Shown one piece after another: positions 36,005 through 47,385 of a stretch of DNA of 64,000 nucleotides. The stretch's first letter is position 1. Each line of letters begins with the position of its first letter. The stretch is from positions 1-64,000 of the forward strand of contig NW_026570376.1 of assembly GCF_019649055.1 (NCBI RefSeq), given 5' to 3'. Both the position numbers and the translations under genes were made by a program. Under the pieces are notes generated by a model, which made no database searches, was not told the origin of the DNA, and saw only the letters and a list, made by a program, of their open reading frames with translations. Origin of the DNA: Paramacrobiotus metropolitanus (Eukaryota > Tardigrada > Eutardigrada > Parachela > Macrobiotidae).

Positions 36005-36711
36005 GAAAATAAACTAAGAATTCTTTAAAGTTGCTTAATCAAGCCTGATTCACGTGGGTAATGGCTAACTACAAACATACTCGTATCCAAAAGGTGTTCA
36101 AACAACCGTAATATTCAAAAAAACAGCGTTTTCTTTAATGACAGGTAGAGGACTAAGAAAAACAAAAAAAGCGCCTGCTTCCGTTAAACTCTAAATTACG
36201 ACCCATGAAGTTGTCAGTTCATTTATAGCCGGTCTAAAAAACTCCTGCGTTTGATATCGGTATTGAATATACAGAATAACGAATAATAATTTGTCATTCA
36301 CGTGACTACTGGCTATGCGACAGTGCGCAACATAAGGCTAACTGTAAGTTTTGCATCAACAGATGCCGACGGCGATATTAAAATTGTAAGCACAGTACCG
36401 CTGTACGAAGAACAAGAATGAAACACATAGCTTGCCGCCTGTAGTTAACAGACGATCGGACCATTAGTCACGTCTACGAGCCAGCACAATATTTTAATAA
36501 CACAACTATGCAAGACAGGTTCAGCGAGCGATAGGTATTATTTTCTAAGAAACAGAGTATGTCCTCACTCAATCAGCGAGGGTTGTTGATTTGCTCTTGG
36601 CTACTCGTATTGCAGTAAACTCTTAATTAACTATGTGGCACAGTTGCTTGCCGTTTTGTTTCTTGCTCCGGTTATTATAAAATTTCTTAGAATCCGAAGA
36701 GTTCTTAAGCC
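36005..36711. other. Intergenic, upstream of unit 14
   Basis: 36455-36700 is shared with 45838-46060 before unit 16 (ccattagtcacgtctacgagccagcacaatattttaat) and in part with units 1 and 2; candidate promoter and 5' UTR. An in-frame TAA sits just before the ATG of unit 14, which supports the family ATG as the true start. Confidence 0.45.
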
Positions 36712-38744
36712 ATGCCGGTATCAAAAGTGACCAAGGATGACTCCGCGATCCGAATTGTGCAGAATCCGGTGCATTTTATTCGCTCGCGCTCGTGTGGTGA
36801 TTTGTCTGCGTTTAATCCTGCCTTTGACGATGTGATGAAAAAAGCGATCGAAAAGAACTCGTATGCGAAACGTTTCAAGCCCTTATCCGACAGCTGGTAC
36901 TGCTGTCTCTTGCCCGCAACTTGCTTTTATGTACAGCCCTTGCCGTTCAGTTTATACCAAGTCAAACGGATCATAAGCGTGAAAACCAAGAACATCAACA
37001 TCAAAAGGAGGAAAAGGTACTCTTTACAGCTGCAAAATTAAATGATCTTTTGCGAAGTCTAGTTCGGCTGTACGACCATAGAGCATTCTCTGTTTTGACT
37101 GCATTAAATATTTTCGATGGATGTACAGTATTTACTTATGCGCCCAAATTTGAGCAATACCCGCCAGCGTCAGGATAACAATACTTTTATGCGGGTAATC
37201 TTGCAGTTTTTTTATGTTGCAATTTCTTAGTGCATGCTATTTTTCATGATTTTTTTGTTAATAGTTGAAACGCCGGGAGACTTTGGCGCAACTCGCACAG
37301 AACTCGTATACTTCGAGACTTAACAGGAGTAACGGGTTTTACGGCTTCTTTAAATGTAGCGCTTTAGTCTAACGGTTGTTAAAACGAAAGCACAAACGGT
37401 ACGCCGCACGGCTGTTGTAACTTGTGAGTACTTAACTTTTTTGTTGGTTTTAAATGTGTAAATGTATTGTTATGTTGGTGGCTACTGCCGCTAAATGCTA
37501 CTGGTAAAGGTCAATTGCATTTGGGTAACCGATGCGCGTCGGGTAACGGAGGAACGCGTACAAAACTATCCATGACTCAGCTAACAACTTATCGTCCAGT
37601 CGTAAGTCGAGTACGCTTCCGTGTCAAAAGAAATTGAACCACGAAGTGGAACGAAAAATTTATTTTGATGCTGTAATGTGGTAAATGTAGTAATACGTCA
37701 AAAGCGTCAAATTTTGAGTTTAGGAGTGTGAATCTGGGTCGCTGGATGTACTGTACATTTGGCCTAAAACACAAAACTGTTATCGATCTGTGTTGGAGAG
37801 TTAGTTTAGGTAATGGTTGCGCTTCGACGTCGAAGCGCAGCGGTTACACGGACGAGTAAGCTGAAAACCCATCCCAGAAATCTGATTCACCAATTAAATC
37901 GTTTACCTCTTACGCGCCGTGACATCATGTTTTTTTTACCCGCCGCTTGCGCGTCGCGTAAGTCTTACACAGTGCAGTTGACCTCTCCACCTGCACGAAA
38001 TAGCTAAAATGTCGCTGCTACATTCATTCCACAACTCCTCTTTCTTTCAGCGAGACCGACCTCCCTTCCTTTGGCTGTGGAGTGTCTGCCTGCCATTCAG
38101 GGATTAACTATGGGAATATCCCTTGCCGACGTATTCTTTGCGGTGCTGCTGTGGCACTGTGGGCGGCAAATGCGCGGACCGTGGCACCTATCGGCCGGCA
38201 ATCGATGGGACGGCATGTTACCCGGTAATCCATGCGACGGCGCAGATTTCCATAGGCTGCTATGAAAGCGATCTCTCACTCAATATCTGAGCTGCACTGC
38301 GGCTTCGCCATACTGGCCACGGCCGGCCTGCAGCTCACCGTGGGGATCATCCTGTTCTTGTACCCTCGATTTTTCTTGGCGCTCTGGCTGCATCTTCTCT
38401 ACAACTTGTGGCATTTCTCTACCGTGGATGCGGTGGTATACAAGTTTCTAGTGGAAATGATGGCCCTTCCGTCTTTCGGTTTAGCGGTGGTCGGCCTGAT
38501 TACTGCGCACCGGTGTCGCTCCATGATTCTGCAGTTTCGACGGATCTTTTGGACCGAGATGCGTGTCAGTGTTGACTTTAATATGTCGCTTTTCACGGCG
38601 TGGTTAATTGGGAATTTGTCGGTGCTTTTCTATCCCGTGCGCCGCATTATGCGTGACCGTCGTTCATTTTGGTCGGTCATTTGGATGTTGTCTCTGATCT
38701 TCGGTGGCGACGAGGAGCCTTCAGTGTTGGCGACTAAGCACTAG
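36712..38744 (+). pseudogene. Unit 14: broken copy, type I tail
   Basis: Exon 1 is 36712-37016: MPVSKVTKDDSAIRI, RSRSCGDLSAFNPAFDD. It shifts at the C-run after FKP (36880, CCC for CCCC). The shifted frame holds LLSLARNLLLCTALAVQF and ends HQHQKEEK with donor AAG|GTACTC. Exon 2 starts at 38051 after CTTTCAG, one base out of register. It reads RQMRGPWHLSAGNRWDG, then has an insertion of about 27 bases near 38215. From 38280 the frame is open to 38744: FLYPRFFLALWLHLLYNLW, LPSFGLAVVGL, tail FWSVIWMLSLIFGGDEEPSV. Pseudogene. Confidence 0.82.
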
Positions 38745-38837
38745 CCTCAAATCTGCCGGTGTGCTGCGATTCTTTTCAACGATCTGGTCCGTCCGATAAT
38801 TTTCGACTAGTCCCGTCAGATTAGCGATTTAAAAGTT

Positions 38838-38981
38838 ACTGTAGCCGCCCGCACAAGTTGCTCTACTGGCAGATCCGGCAGTTGCCTTCTCCCTGCACAC
38901 GCTGCGCTGAACAGCGGGCAATGTGGGTGGAAATATCCGTATACCTCACTCTGTGGAGCAACTTGTGCGGGCGGCTGCAGT
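38838..38981. repeat. Small foldback element
   Basis: Arms ACTGTAGCCGCCCGCACAAG... (38838-38863) and its near-perfect reverse complement (38956-38981), 26 bases with one mismatch, around a 92-base GC-rich centre. Outer flanks also pair partly. Probably a MITE-like remnant. Confidence 0.75.
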
Positions 38982-39351
38982 ATTAATTTTTGAAGTTTTA
39001 AGGTCAACATTCTGCAAACTGATTTTTTAGTCTGGTCGTTCAATGGTTTTCAGTAATGGTAATAATTCGCTATTATGCACATAAAATAATTCTGTACAGA
39101 TAGATCTATAAAGCTTACGTCGGATGCTGTGGTCTTTCCCAAACATGCATAAGGCAGTCCAGGAATCGAATTGATAGTAGTATACCATACGGCGTGCGGT
39201 AACGTTGCCACTGATCAAACACTATTTTGCTAGGCTGTGAACTAAGACACTGGCTGCTTCTCGTAGTGCGCTGTCATAATATTAATTTCCAATCAGTGTA
39301 TCTGTACAGTACAAGGGCAGCGATTTTAGAACACGGAGTAGTGTAAAGGTT

Positions 39352-39580
39352 ATTTACGCTACAGGCATGGCCGAAGAAATACCCGAATTCCGGAGAAATT
39401 TGATGACAAACCAAACTCGAATCACAATATTAAAACCAACGCAACGTCCTTTTATCATCTGTTAATTTACGCTACAGGCATGGCCGAAGAAATACCCGAA
39501 TTCCGGAGAAATTTGATGACAAACCAAACTCGAATCACAATATTAAAAAAACAAAGCAACGCCTTTTTATCATCTGTTAA
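39352..39580. repeat. Tandem duplication, two 113-bp units
   Basis: Units begin ATTTACGCTACAGGCATGGC at 39352 and 39465 and are almost identical, so the duplication is recent. No coding role is seen. Confidence 0.9.
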
Positions 39581-40619
39581 AGCTTACTTTTCCAGAACAA
39601 GTTTTGAAGTGTTGACAGTTTTGCATTAGTTGAACAGTTTCCGGTAGAAAACGAGTGATTAAATTTAGTCGGTCTCAGTTATGCTGTACTTCTATATAAA
39701 GACATTGACATTGGCATTGGCTGTTTGTTGGCCTTCTTAAGGTCACTCCTATCGGAATCTTGTACACGGCTTGGAATGTATATCCTTAACTTAAAGCTGA
39801 ATGCACTTAGCATATTCGCAGGACAACAAAAACTGACCAGTGACCGGAAGCAATTTTAAATCAGCAATAACGCTCCCACCTTGCAGTACAAGGACGGGGA
39901 TGACGGGATAACGAGTGCACCTTTTGGTAAATCGAGTTACCCCCATTACATAAATCTATGACCGCTTACCACCGAACTGTAAAAATGAAACAACAAGAGT
40001 GTAAGATATTCAAATGCCTAAGCTATGTTTCAGCTATGTACAGTATGTGTTACATGTTCCAGCAACTTCATGTATGTGTTATACTTATCATAGGTTAAAG
40101 CCAAAGGGTAACTCGACTTAAATAAAAAAGAGTGGGTGCTTTCGTGTAGCTTTTTCACAGTCACCTTGAGCTCACTGTCCGACCGTCTCCGGCATCTGCG
40201 TGACACACAGGAAGAATTCTTTACAAAAAAACAGCCGCTTGATTGCAACAAAGTACAGTGTCTTTTCTCTTTATTGGGCAGAAGCCATCAATACAACAAA
40301 AAGTGCATACGCTGAATACTACGCAAAATGCTTTACTGTACATCTAAACATTATAAAAACAACCAAAATCGTTAGCGCTATCAGTCATTTTAGAACGCAT
40401 ACTTCAAAAGTACTCAGAGTGCCCAAAACAGCAGCAGCATTTCCTTTTACAACAGCTAGGCTAAATCTCTGCTTTAAAAATGCAGTAGAACGGGGCTGCC
40501 CTTTGGCGTCGCGAATCTCAAATTACAATCAAAAATTAGTATAGTAATACTATACCGAAACTGCTCTATGGATTCCGCACAAGCAGATGTTATGAGCACG
40601 TGGCGTTGACTGCATCGCT

Positions 40620-40860
40620 GTATGACATCGTCCGTGCCGGTTTGCAGTCCATTCTTAACGTCCGCCTGAACGACGCACAGTGGACCCAGATGTCGCTCCT
40701 ATCAGGGATGGGGGAATGGGGCTACGGAGTACGACATCGCTAGCTTTCCCTGCCTTTCTAGCATCGGCGTATTCCGTTACTTCCCTAGTCTCGATGATCT
40801 ACCGCCCTGCAACGGCGACACTTCTCGATCCAGTTGTGCTGCGATGGTCTGAAGAAACCA
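40620..40860 (+). mobile_element. LINE-type reverse transcriptase fragment
   Basis: One frame reads YDIVRAGLQSILNVRLNDAQ and WTQMSL; the next, from about 40685, reads PIRDGGMGLRSTTSLAFPAF, LASAYSVTSLVSMIY and LDPVVLRWSEETN. L.D..W.Q.SLPIR.GG.GLRS...LA.PAFLAS is a well-known C-terminal segment of invertebrate non-LTR RT proteins. A shift separates the two pieces; the rest of the element is absent. Confidence 0.65.
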
Positions 40861-41775
40861 ACTGTACAGTGCTGATTGTACTAACTTTGTTTTTTAAAAA
40901 GGATCTATCACGATGCCGCCCTCAGGTACCGGTAGAAGTTGACCTTGAAAAAAGCTACCAAAGTACACGTCCACAGAGCATTATGTACAAGTACATCTCC
41001 ACAGAGCCCACCCACCAAATCAATCATTCATTCTTAGACAATAAATTACTTTATCTTAATTAATCAAGGTACCGGTAGTTGTTTGGAACGCATCCTCAAA
41101 CAAACGAATGAAGAGTAAAGCAAAAGCAGCATCGGGTGCTAACTATCATGAGAACAAAATCTATTTCCTTGATGTATCGAAATGTAAATGGTCATCGTAC
41201 CTATAGAACGGATGCCTCATTTCCATTATCAATCTGGAGAGACAGTCGCTGTCAGCTGACGTAGGTAGACGTTCTCGTGAGCAGGGTTCAATCGGTCATT
41301 TTCTCCGCCTGTAAAGCAACCGGTATGCTTTTCGCGGAGCGTTAATAGAGGAGAGAGACTATGGTGAGAAAACGAGATCAACATCGATGCAAAAGGAGCT
41401 CCTGGCATTGCATAGCTTTCATAAAAGGGCAACAAATCCGGAAGACTCAAATTATGACAGTTTAGCCAATATACCGCGTAATTGTATCGGGTGTTTTGAG
41501 TACTTGCTAAGAAAAGATGTACTCGTTCCGGTGGTGCTATTGATTTGCTGAATAAATAAACTGCTGCTGCCTGTTACAGCATCTCGTGTTGCATAGTTGC
41601 GAGATCGTATGCCATTTTCATCCGTTTTCACCATTTTAATTGAAATCGTTTGAAATTTGTGTCCCGCAGATGCACCATTTTGTGTTGAAGACTATTGCCA
41701 GTTAAATCAAGGCATATTTAAAATTGATGCTTGCGCGGTTGGCATAAATTCCTTCGAAATTCGAGTTGTTCAGCC
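40861..41775. other. Intergenic, upstream of unit 15
   Basis: The stretch ttgaaaaaagctaccaaagtac (40945) is shared with 14725. A shared upstream block (gtgctattgatttgctg...cctgttacagcatctcgtgttgcatag) lies at 41530-41600. Otherwise nothing seen. Confidence 0.35.
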
Positions 41776-44700
41776 ATGTCTGTAGCGTTACTTATCAGAG
41801 ATGACTCCGCGGTCCGACATTCGCCGAATTCGCAGCACTTTATCCGGTCCCGCTCGAGTGGTGATTTGTCGACGCTTGACCCTGCCTTCGACAATGTGAT
41901 GAGACGAGCTCTCGAGAACTCGTATGCCAAGCGTCTCAATCTCCTTATACGACAGATGGCACTACTCTCCCTTGCCCGCAACCTGCTAATTTGTACAGTT
42001 TTTGCTGTCAGATATATACGGTTGATAGGCGATGACAAGTTGGAAAACCAGGAACGGGAAATCCAGTGGAAGGTACGGTTTAAATTTGTAAAATTAAGAT
42101 TAAGGCATACCTTTTAATGGATAGAGAGAAACCAGAGAAATTTCTTTGGGTGGGCTGTGCATATCGCATTCAAAAACTTCAAAAAAATATTTCTTCGTGC
42201 TCGTTACCAAATTTGTAGCATAGGTAATGGTGTATTGCTGCCAGGGTGACACTATAACAGTATGCATCAGCACTTTTACGGCACACGCCGTGATATTACG
42301 GTTTGCTTTTGCATAGTGTTTGTATACGAATAACCGTTAAAGACTTAGGCCGGATTCACGCTGACTTCTATCTATCCATTTTCTATTGAAGCGCCGCCCA
42401 AAACGGCCAGTTTTTTAGCAGTTTGCGTGAACGCGGCGCGCTTTGCTAAATAGATACCTAAATAGGGAGCAGAATTGCGTTCACACAGACACCTTTGATA
42501 GGTGCAATGTGTTGTTGTTTAGGCGACTGCGATAGTCAGTCGGGTTTGCGTGAACGCAAAGCCACCTATCTGTATTTATGCGAATAGTTGTAATTTACTC
42601 TAAACAAAACGGAACTAAAACCGAGCAGAATCACAGAATGGTAATTATTTTCACACTCTTACTGTTTATAACGATTATTAAGTGACTGCGTCACTGTAGG
42701 ATAAATATGTGTAATAACATTAACGGTAACAGTTCCGTGTGCTTCACCATATATTATTTAATCGCAATTGCAGAGAATTAAAAACTGATTTCACGCTTGC
42801 GCTACCTCAGTATTTCAGTTCTTTGAGTGCCATTTTTATTTGTTGCAATAAATACAATAAATTACTGAATGCATTTTAAAGTCAGTGCTTCAAAAGCGGG
42901 CAAAAGTCGAAATCAGTTTTCCAGGTTCAAAAAATGGAACGTTTCACAAAACACCAGAAAATACAGTGTTCATAATTTTGTATTTACCCGACATATGTCG
43001 TATTTACCGGACATATTTACCCGACAGTTGGGTAAATATGTAGGCTCCGCTAAGCAGCCTCACTTATATTATTATCTTACCCGGTCAGCGGAAGTTGCAG
43101 CACCGGCTGGCCGATTTTGGGCCACGTACATGCAATTACATTTTATCTACTCGTAAAGACACTTAAGTGGGCCACTATGATAAGTGAATGGGCGACATAC
43201 AGTTAAGTGGGCCACCTTCAGTTATTTTTCTCCTGATTCGTTTTTCTTCCAGTTTTTGGTTTTGCCAGATTCACGAGATCTTGCTCTTTTTAGAGTACTT
43301 GAAATTTTTAAAATATATTGAACCGTTTTTTAGTTATTAGAGTTGTAAAAAATCAGTGACGAAACAGTTAAGCCACGCCACCGAATCCACTTCACTACCA
43401 GTGATAACACCATACAACTGCCACAGTTGTGCGGCTGCAATGTAGAAATCACACATACACTTTTATTTTACATTTAAACTTTGAAAATTCGCTGTATTCG
43501 AATGATTTGTGTATTCCATCAAAGTTAAGCAATAAAATGGAGAAACGCTTGACTGCTGCATGTATTGACGTTAAAGAAAAGGGAATTTCTGTAAGAGAGG
43601 CTGCTAATATTCACGCCGTGGCGCGGAATACCTTAATCCTGGTGGTAAATATGGTATTTTTGACAATAAATGTTATATCGGACGGACGGGCGCAAATCAT
43701 TAAAGGATGCGGTTGTGTTTAATAAACACAGCCGCATAATGCAGACGCTTTGTGTACACTGCAGCCGCACAAGTGTGGTAGTTGTATGGTGTCATCATTA
43801 CGTAGTGCAGTGGCTTCGGTGGCGTGGCTTAACTGTTTCGTCACTGATTTTTTACAACTCAAATAACTAAAAAACGGTTCAAAATTTTTTAAAAATTTCA
43901 GGTACTCTAAAAAGAGCAAGATCTCGTGAATCTGACAAAACAAAAAACTGGACGAAAAACGAATCAGGAGAGAAATAATTGAAGGTGGCCCACTTAAGTG
44001 TATGTCGCCCATTCACTTAGCATACTGGCCCACTTAAGTGTCTTTACGGGTAGCGACTAGAATGAAGTAATTTGCGAAGTACTGTTTTTAACGTTGTTGG
44101 ACCGGTAAGCAAGCCGAGCCATTGGCAATTATTTTAGGTGAACTAATTTTACTGAAGTCTTAAATAAAATGCAAAATAAGGGTTCGACAAACCCTGTTGT
44201 CCATCCTGATATTTTACGTTGTTTAATTAAAGCTGTGCTGGCTTAATAGTTGTACGACTGTTGTTTTTCTAGTCCGATGGAATTCCACTCCTCCTGCAGC
44301 TTTTTCCTTTCCTTTGGATAGGAGGTCATGCATTTTCCTTTGCCGATTTACTCGGTGTCTTGTCGCTGTGGTTCTGGGTGCGAAAGCTGCGTGGACAATG
44401 GTTCCTGTCGGCAGCCAATGTGTTGCAAGGTACGCGGATTTATGCAGGCTGTTTTGAAAGCGAGCTCATGATAGCATGCCTGGGACTGTATTCCACGTCT
44501 GCCATACTCGGCACGGTTTGCATGTTAGCGGCAGTCGGGATTATCGAGTCCTGTTATCCTGGATTCTTCTACTCTCTCTGGTGGCATGCTATCTATGTAT
44601 TGTGGCATGATTATTACGTGGATTCGCCGGGGTATGGCATATTTCTGGTTACTCTCCCGCACATTGGTTTGGCACTGTGCGGCATGTTACCTGCTTGGAA

Positions 44701-44956
44701 GAGTCACCACACGCTCCAACCGTTTCGAGAACTGTGCTGGGCCGGAGTCGATAGCGACTTTGTTATAAGCCTTATTGCAAAACGGATTGGGCTCTTCATA
44801 GGGCCCATCATATGGCGGGTATACTGGAGTTCTTATGCGCTATTTTGCCGGGTGCGCTTCGTATTACTGGTCCTTTTCGAGTGGTCGGTCTTCTGGGTGG
44901 ATTATGTTGTCTTTAATCTTCTGCACCGGAAAGAAGTCTTTTGTGTTAATGACTAA
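41776..44956 (+). CDS. Unit 15: whole two-exon membrane protein gene, type II tail
   Basis: Exon 1 is 41776-42072 (99 codons): MSVALLIRDDSAVRH, RSRSSGDLSTLDPAFDN, hydrophobic LLSLARNLLICTVFAVRYI, end ENQEREIQWK, donor AAG|GTACGG. The 2,200-base intron holds a pogo-like transposon. Exon 2 is 44273-44956 (227 codons) after TTTTTCTAG. It reads LWFWVRKLRGQWFLSA, ESCYPGFFYSLWWHAIYVLW, VDSPGYG, LPHIGLALCGMLPAW, IIWRVYWSSYALF and the tail EWSVFWVDYVVFNLL then HRKEVFCVND. The 326-residue product would have one hydrophobic segment in exon 1 and about five in exon 2. There is no signal peptide, and no known family comes to mind. No break is visible, so this is one of three complete copies. Confidence 0.85.
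43150..44050 (+). mobile_element. Pogo/Tigger-like DNA transposon, internally deleted, in the intron of unit 15
   Basis: Inverted terminal repeats of roughly 250-300 bases begin CTCGTAAAGACACTTAAGTG and are flanked by TA on both sides (43148-43149, 44051-44052), the Tc1/mariner-class target. Each arm holds two copies of AAGTGGGCCA-like sequence, possible transposase sites. Inside, 43537-43640 encodes MEKRLTAACIDVKEK, then GISVREAANIHAVARNTL, a Psq-type helix-turn-helix like that of pogo transposases. The DDE catalytic part is missing, so it is non-autonomous. Confidence 0.75.
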
Positions 44957-46080
44957 AGATTTGAACGATCCGATCGTCTGCAGCTTAACAATTTTGCGAG
45001 CTAATTTCTTTACACTTATCGTTTAATGTTTTCCTGTTTATTTATAGGTATTTGCTGTGTACCGTATTCCGTAGTGTGTACATAACTTATTCTGCAGACT
45101 TCTACTTATGATGTTTTTCGAAATGTTAGTGAAACCATCCATATACGTCGTACCAATACCATCACCACATACGGTACAATTATTGTTTGGAATAAGCACT
45201 GTGCTGTACATACTGGCTTACCTTGCTATTACTGTACTGTACTACATTGTTCCTCAAAGCAGTTGTTTGCTGTTACTTATAGTACTTAACTTGCAAAATG
45301 TAACTGGATACTTAGTATCATTCACTATTATTAAATTTTCCTTCATCTCATCCACTATAAATTCTACTAAATAAAGTTTATTTAGTTTCTCGAGTATTAT
45401 CACTATTATGCCTCTAACAGATTATTTTACGGAAATAGGTTCGGTGCTTGATTCCGCTGTTCCTGCGACAAATCTTTTCGAAAACTGATTTACAGAGTGA
45501 TGTCGAATATATAGAATAATGAATAATAACTTTTCATTCACATGACTTTAGTGCGATACTGCACGGCGTAAGGCTAACTGCAAGTTAAGTGTTTCATTGT
45601 CGTGATCGATGAGTACGAGAGGCATGAATGAACAATCCATTCATTCATCCTCTCGTACTCCTACAGCAACGGCAATGGTTATTTGCAACAGGTGCGGCGG
45701 TGTCATTTAAATGTGAACGGTTGTGCGTATAACAACAATATAAATATACTGCGTATAACAACAATATAAATATAAACCGTGCCGCCTGCGCTTATCATGA
45801 CATTTAGTTAACAGACAAGCTGGTGAGTACACAGATCGGACCATTAGTCACGTCTACGAGCCAGCACAATATTTTAATACTGCAAGCCAGGCTCAACGAG
45901 CATTAAGAATGATCTTCTAAGAAATAGAGTTATAACCTCGCTCATTCAGAGAGTTTTGTTGACTTCGCTTTTGGCTATTGCAGTAAACACCCCTTTAACC
46001 GTTTGGCACACTTCTCATGCCATTTTTTTTCTTGTTCCGGTTGTTATTAAATTTCTCCAAACCCGAATAGTTTTGAATCC
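44957..46080. other. 3' flank of unit 15 and upstream region of unit 16
   Basis: AATAAA near 45370 is a possible poly(A) signal. The hydrophobic ORF at 45108-45374 has no counterpart in other units and is not called. An inverted repeat GAGTACGAGAGG / CCTCTCGTACTC with ATGAATG extensions lies at 45611-45660. 45838-46060 is the upstream block shared with unit 14. Confidence 0.45.
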
Positions 46081-47385
46081 ATGCCGGTAGCGAAAGTGAC
46101 CAAGGATGACTCCGCGATCCCAAACGTGCAAAAGCCGGCGCATTTTATCCGTTCTCGGTCGTGTGGTGATTTTTCGACGTTTGATCCTGCGTTTGATAAT
46201 GCTGCGAAACGAGCTATCGAGAAGAGATTATATGCCAAGCGTTTTAGGTCCTTTATGCGACAGATGGCACTGTTGTCTGTTGCCCGCAACCTGCTTTCAA
46301 TCACAGCCTTGGCCTGCATTTTTATACGAATCCAGTCTCTCGGCAATCAAGAAAACCAGGAACAAGAAAACCAAGAGAAGGTAAGCTACAAACTTCTACA
46401 TTTAAAGGATATCATATTTTCCAAAAGGTTTCCACATATAAAATCACCGTATTTAATTTATTTGAGAAAAATATGCGCTATCAAATGAAACCGTAATAGT
46501 TAATCCCATAATTTTCATAATTTCCATTTCCATGATTCCAAAAATGTCCAAGATTTAAAAAATATCAAACCTACTATTAACTGTACTTGTGTATTTAAGC
46601 ATGCAACATTGAGCAGACAGCCGCCATCGTATAAGTATTTTTATACGTTCACCCATGATTACGCTGATTACGAATCTTCTGTTTAATTAAAAACTCCGCT
46701 GACTCGATAATTATACGACTATTTCTTGTTTTAGCCTGCTCAGCTGCCCTTCCTCATAAGTTATCTGTATGTCCCTGAAGGAGTCGGCAACGGGCTCTCG
46801 CTAGTCGATTTAGGGTACACCTTTCTGCTCTGGTACTATTCGCGCAGGATGTATGGACAGTGGTTCTTTTCGGCCGACAGTGTGCGGGAAGACATGTGGC
46901 TTTCCGTAGGCTGCAGTGAAAGTGCCATCCTGAAATTGGTTATAGATCTGCAGTTAGCGGTAGTCATTGTAGCCACTGTCAGCATGGTGATGCTAGCGGG
47001 GATCATCGAGTTCTCTTATCCGGGATTTTTTCTCGCGCTCTGGTTCCATGTTATCTGCGAATTGTGGCATTATAATACCGTCAATGTTGCACTTTACGAA
47101 TCGTACGTGGTTCTCCTCCCCTGTGTCGGCTTAGCGGTGTGTAGCTGCATTACCACTTGGAAGTGCCGTCGAGTAATTCTCCAGTTTCGACAAATCTTCT
47201 GGGCCGAGATGCAAGCCGATATTAACTTTGACCCGACGGACTGCTTATACAGGAATTTTCTTGTGTTTTTCTACCGAGCGCGCCACATTGTACTTAACCA
47301 TCGCTCATTTTGGTCGGTCATTTGGATGCTGTCTTTGATATTCTCCGGCGAAGAGAAATCGTCTGCAGTAATGACGGAAGACTAA
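46081..47385 (+). CDS. Unit 16: whole two-exon membrane protein gene, type I tail
   Basis: Exon 1 is 46081-46380 (100 codons): MPVAKVTKDDSAIPN, RSRSCGDFSTFDPAFDN, a hydrophobic segment at about residues 61-83 (MALLSVARNLLSITALACIF), end NQEQENQEK, donor AAG|GTAAGC. An in-frame TAA lies 24-26 bases before the ATG, which fixes the start. Intron 354 bases. Exon 2 is 46735-47385 (216 codons) after TTGTTTTAG. It reads RRMYGQWFFSADSV, FSYPGFFLALWFHVICELWH, VLLPCVGLAVCS, RVILQFRQIFWAEM and the tail FWSVIWMLSLIFSGEEKSS. Further hydrophobic segments lie near residues 105-135, 170-193, 196-212, 223-242 and 272-300. Product 316 residues, function unknown. It is the best reference for the type I class. 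Confidence 0.85.

Larger units (their letters stand above)
30110..36005. repeat. Segmental duplication, copy B (partner 15670-21310)
   Basis: Begins with GAGTAGAGCCATGTGTCTGT inside what is intron in copy A. It holds unit 11 (an orphan exon 2), unit 12 and unit 13. About 670 bases (35053-35725) are inverted relative to copy A. Confidence 0.8.
38745..40619. other. Intergenic with small repeats
   Basis: Type I 3' flank motif at 38755-38790, then a foldback element (38838-38981) and a 113-bp tandem pair (39352-39580), listed separately. No gene seen elsewhere. Confidence 0.45.

Noticed and set aside
42347-42600. MITE-like start AGGCCGGATTCACGC in the unit 15 intron
   Set aside because: Such an end is common in MITEs, but no matching inverted end was found; only internal GCGTGAACGC repeats.
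45108-45374. 88-codon hydrophobic ORF after unit 15
   Set aside because: AT-rich, no counterpart after other units, lies in the likely 3' UTR.
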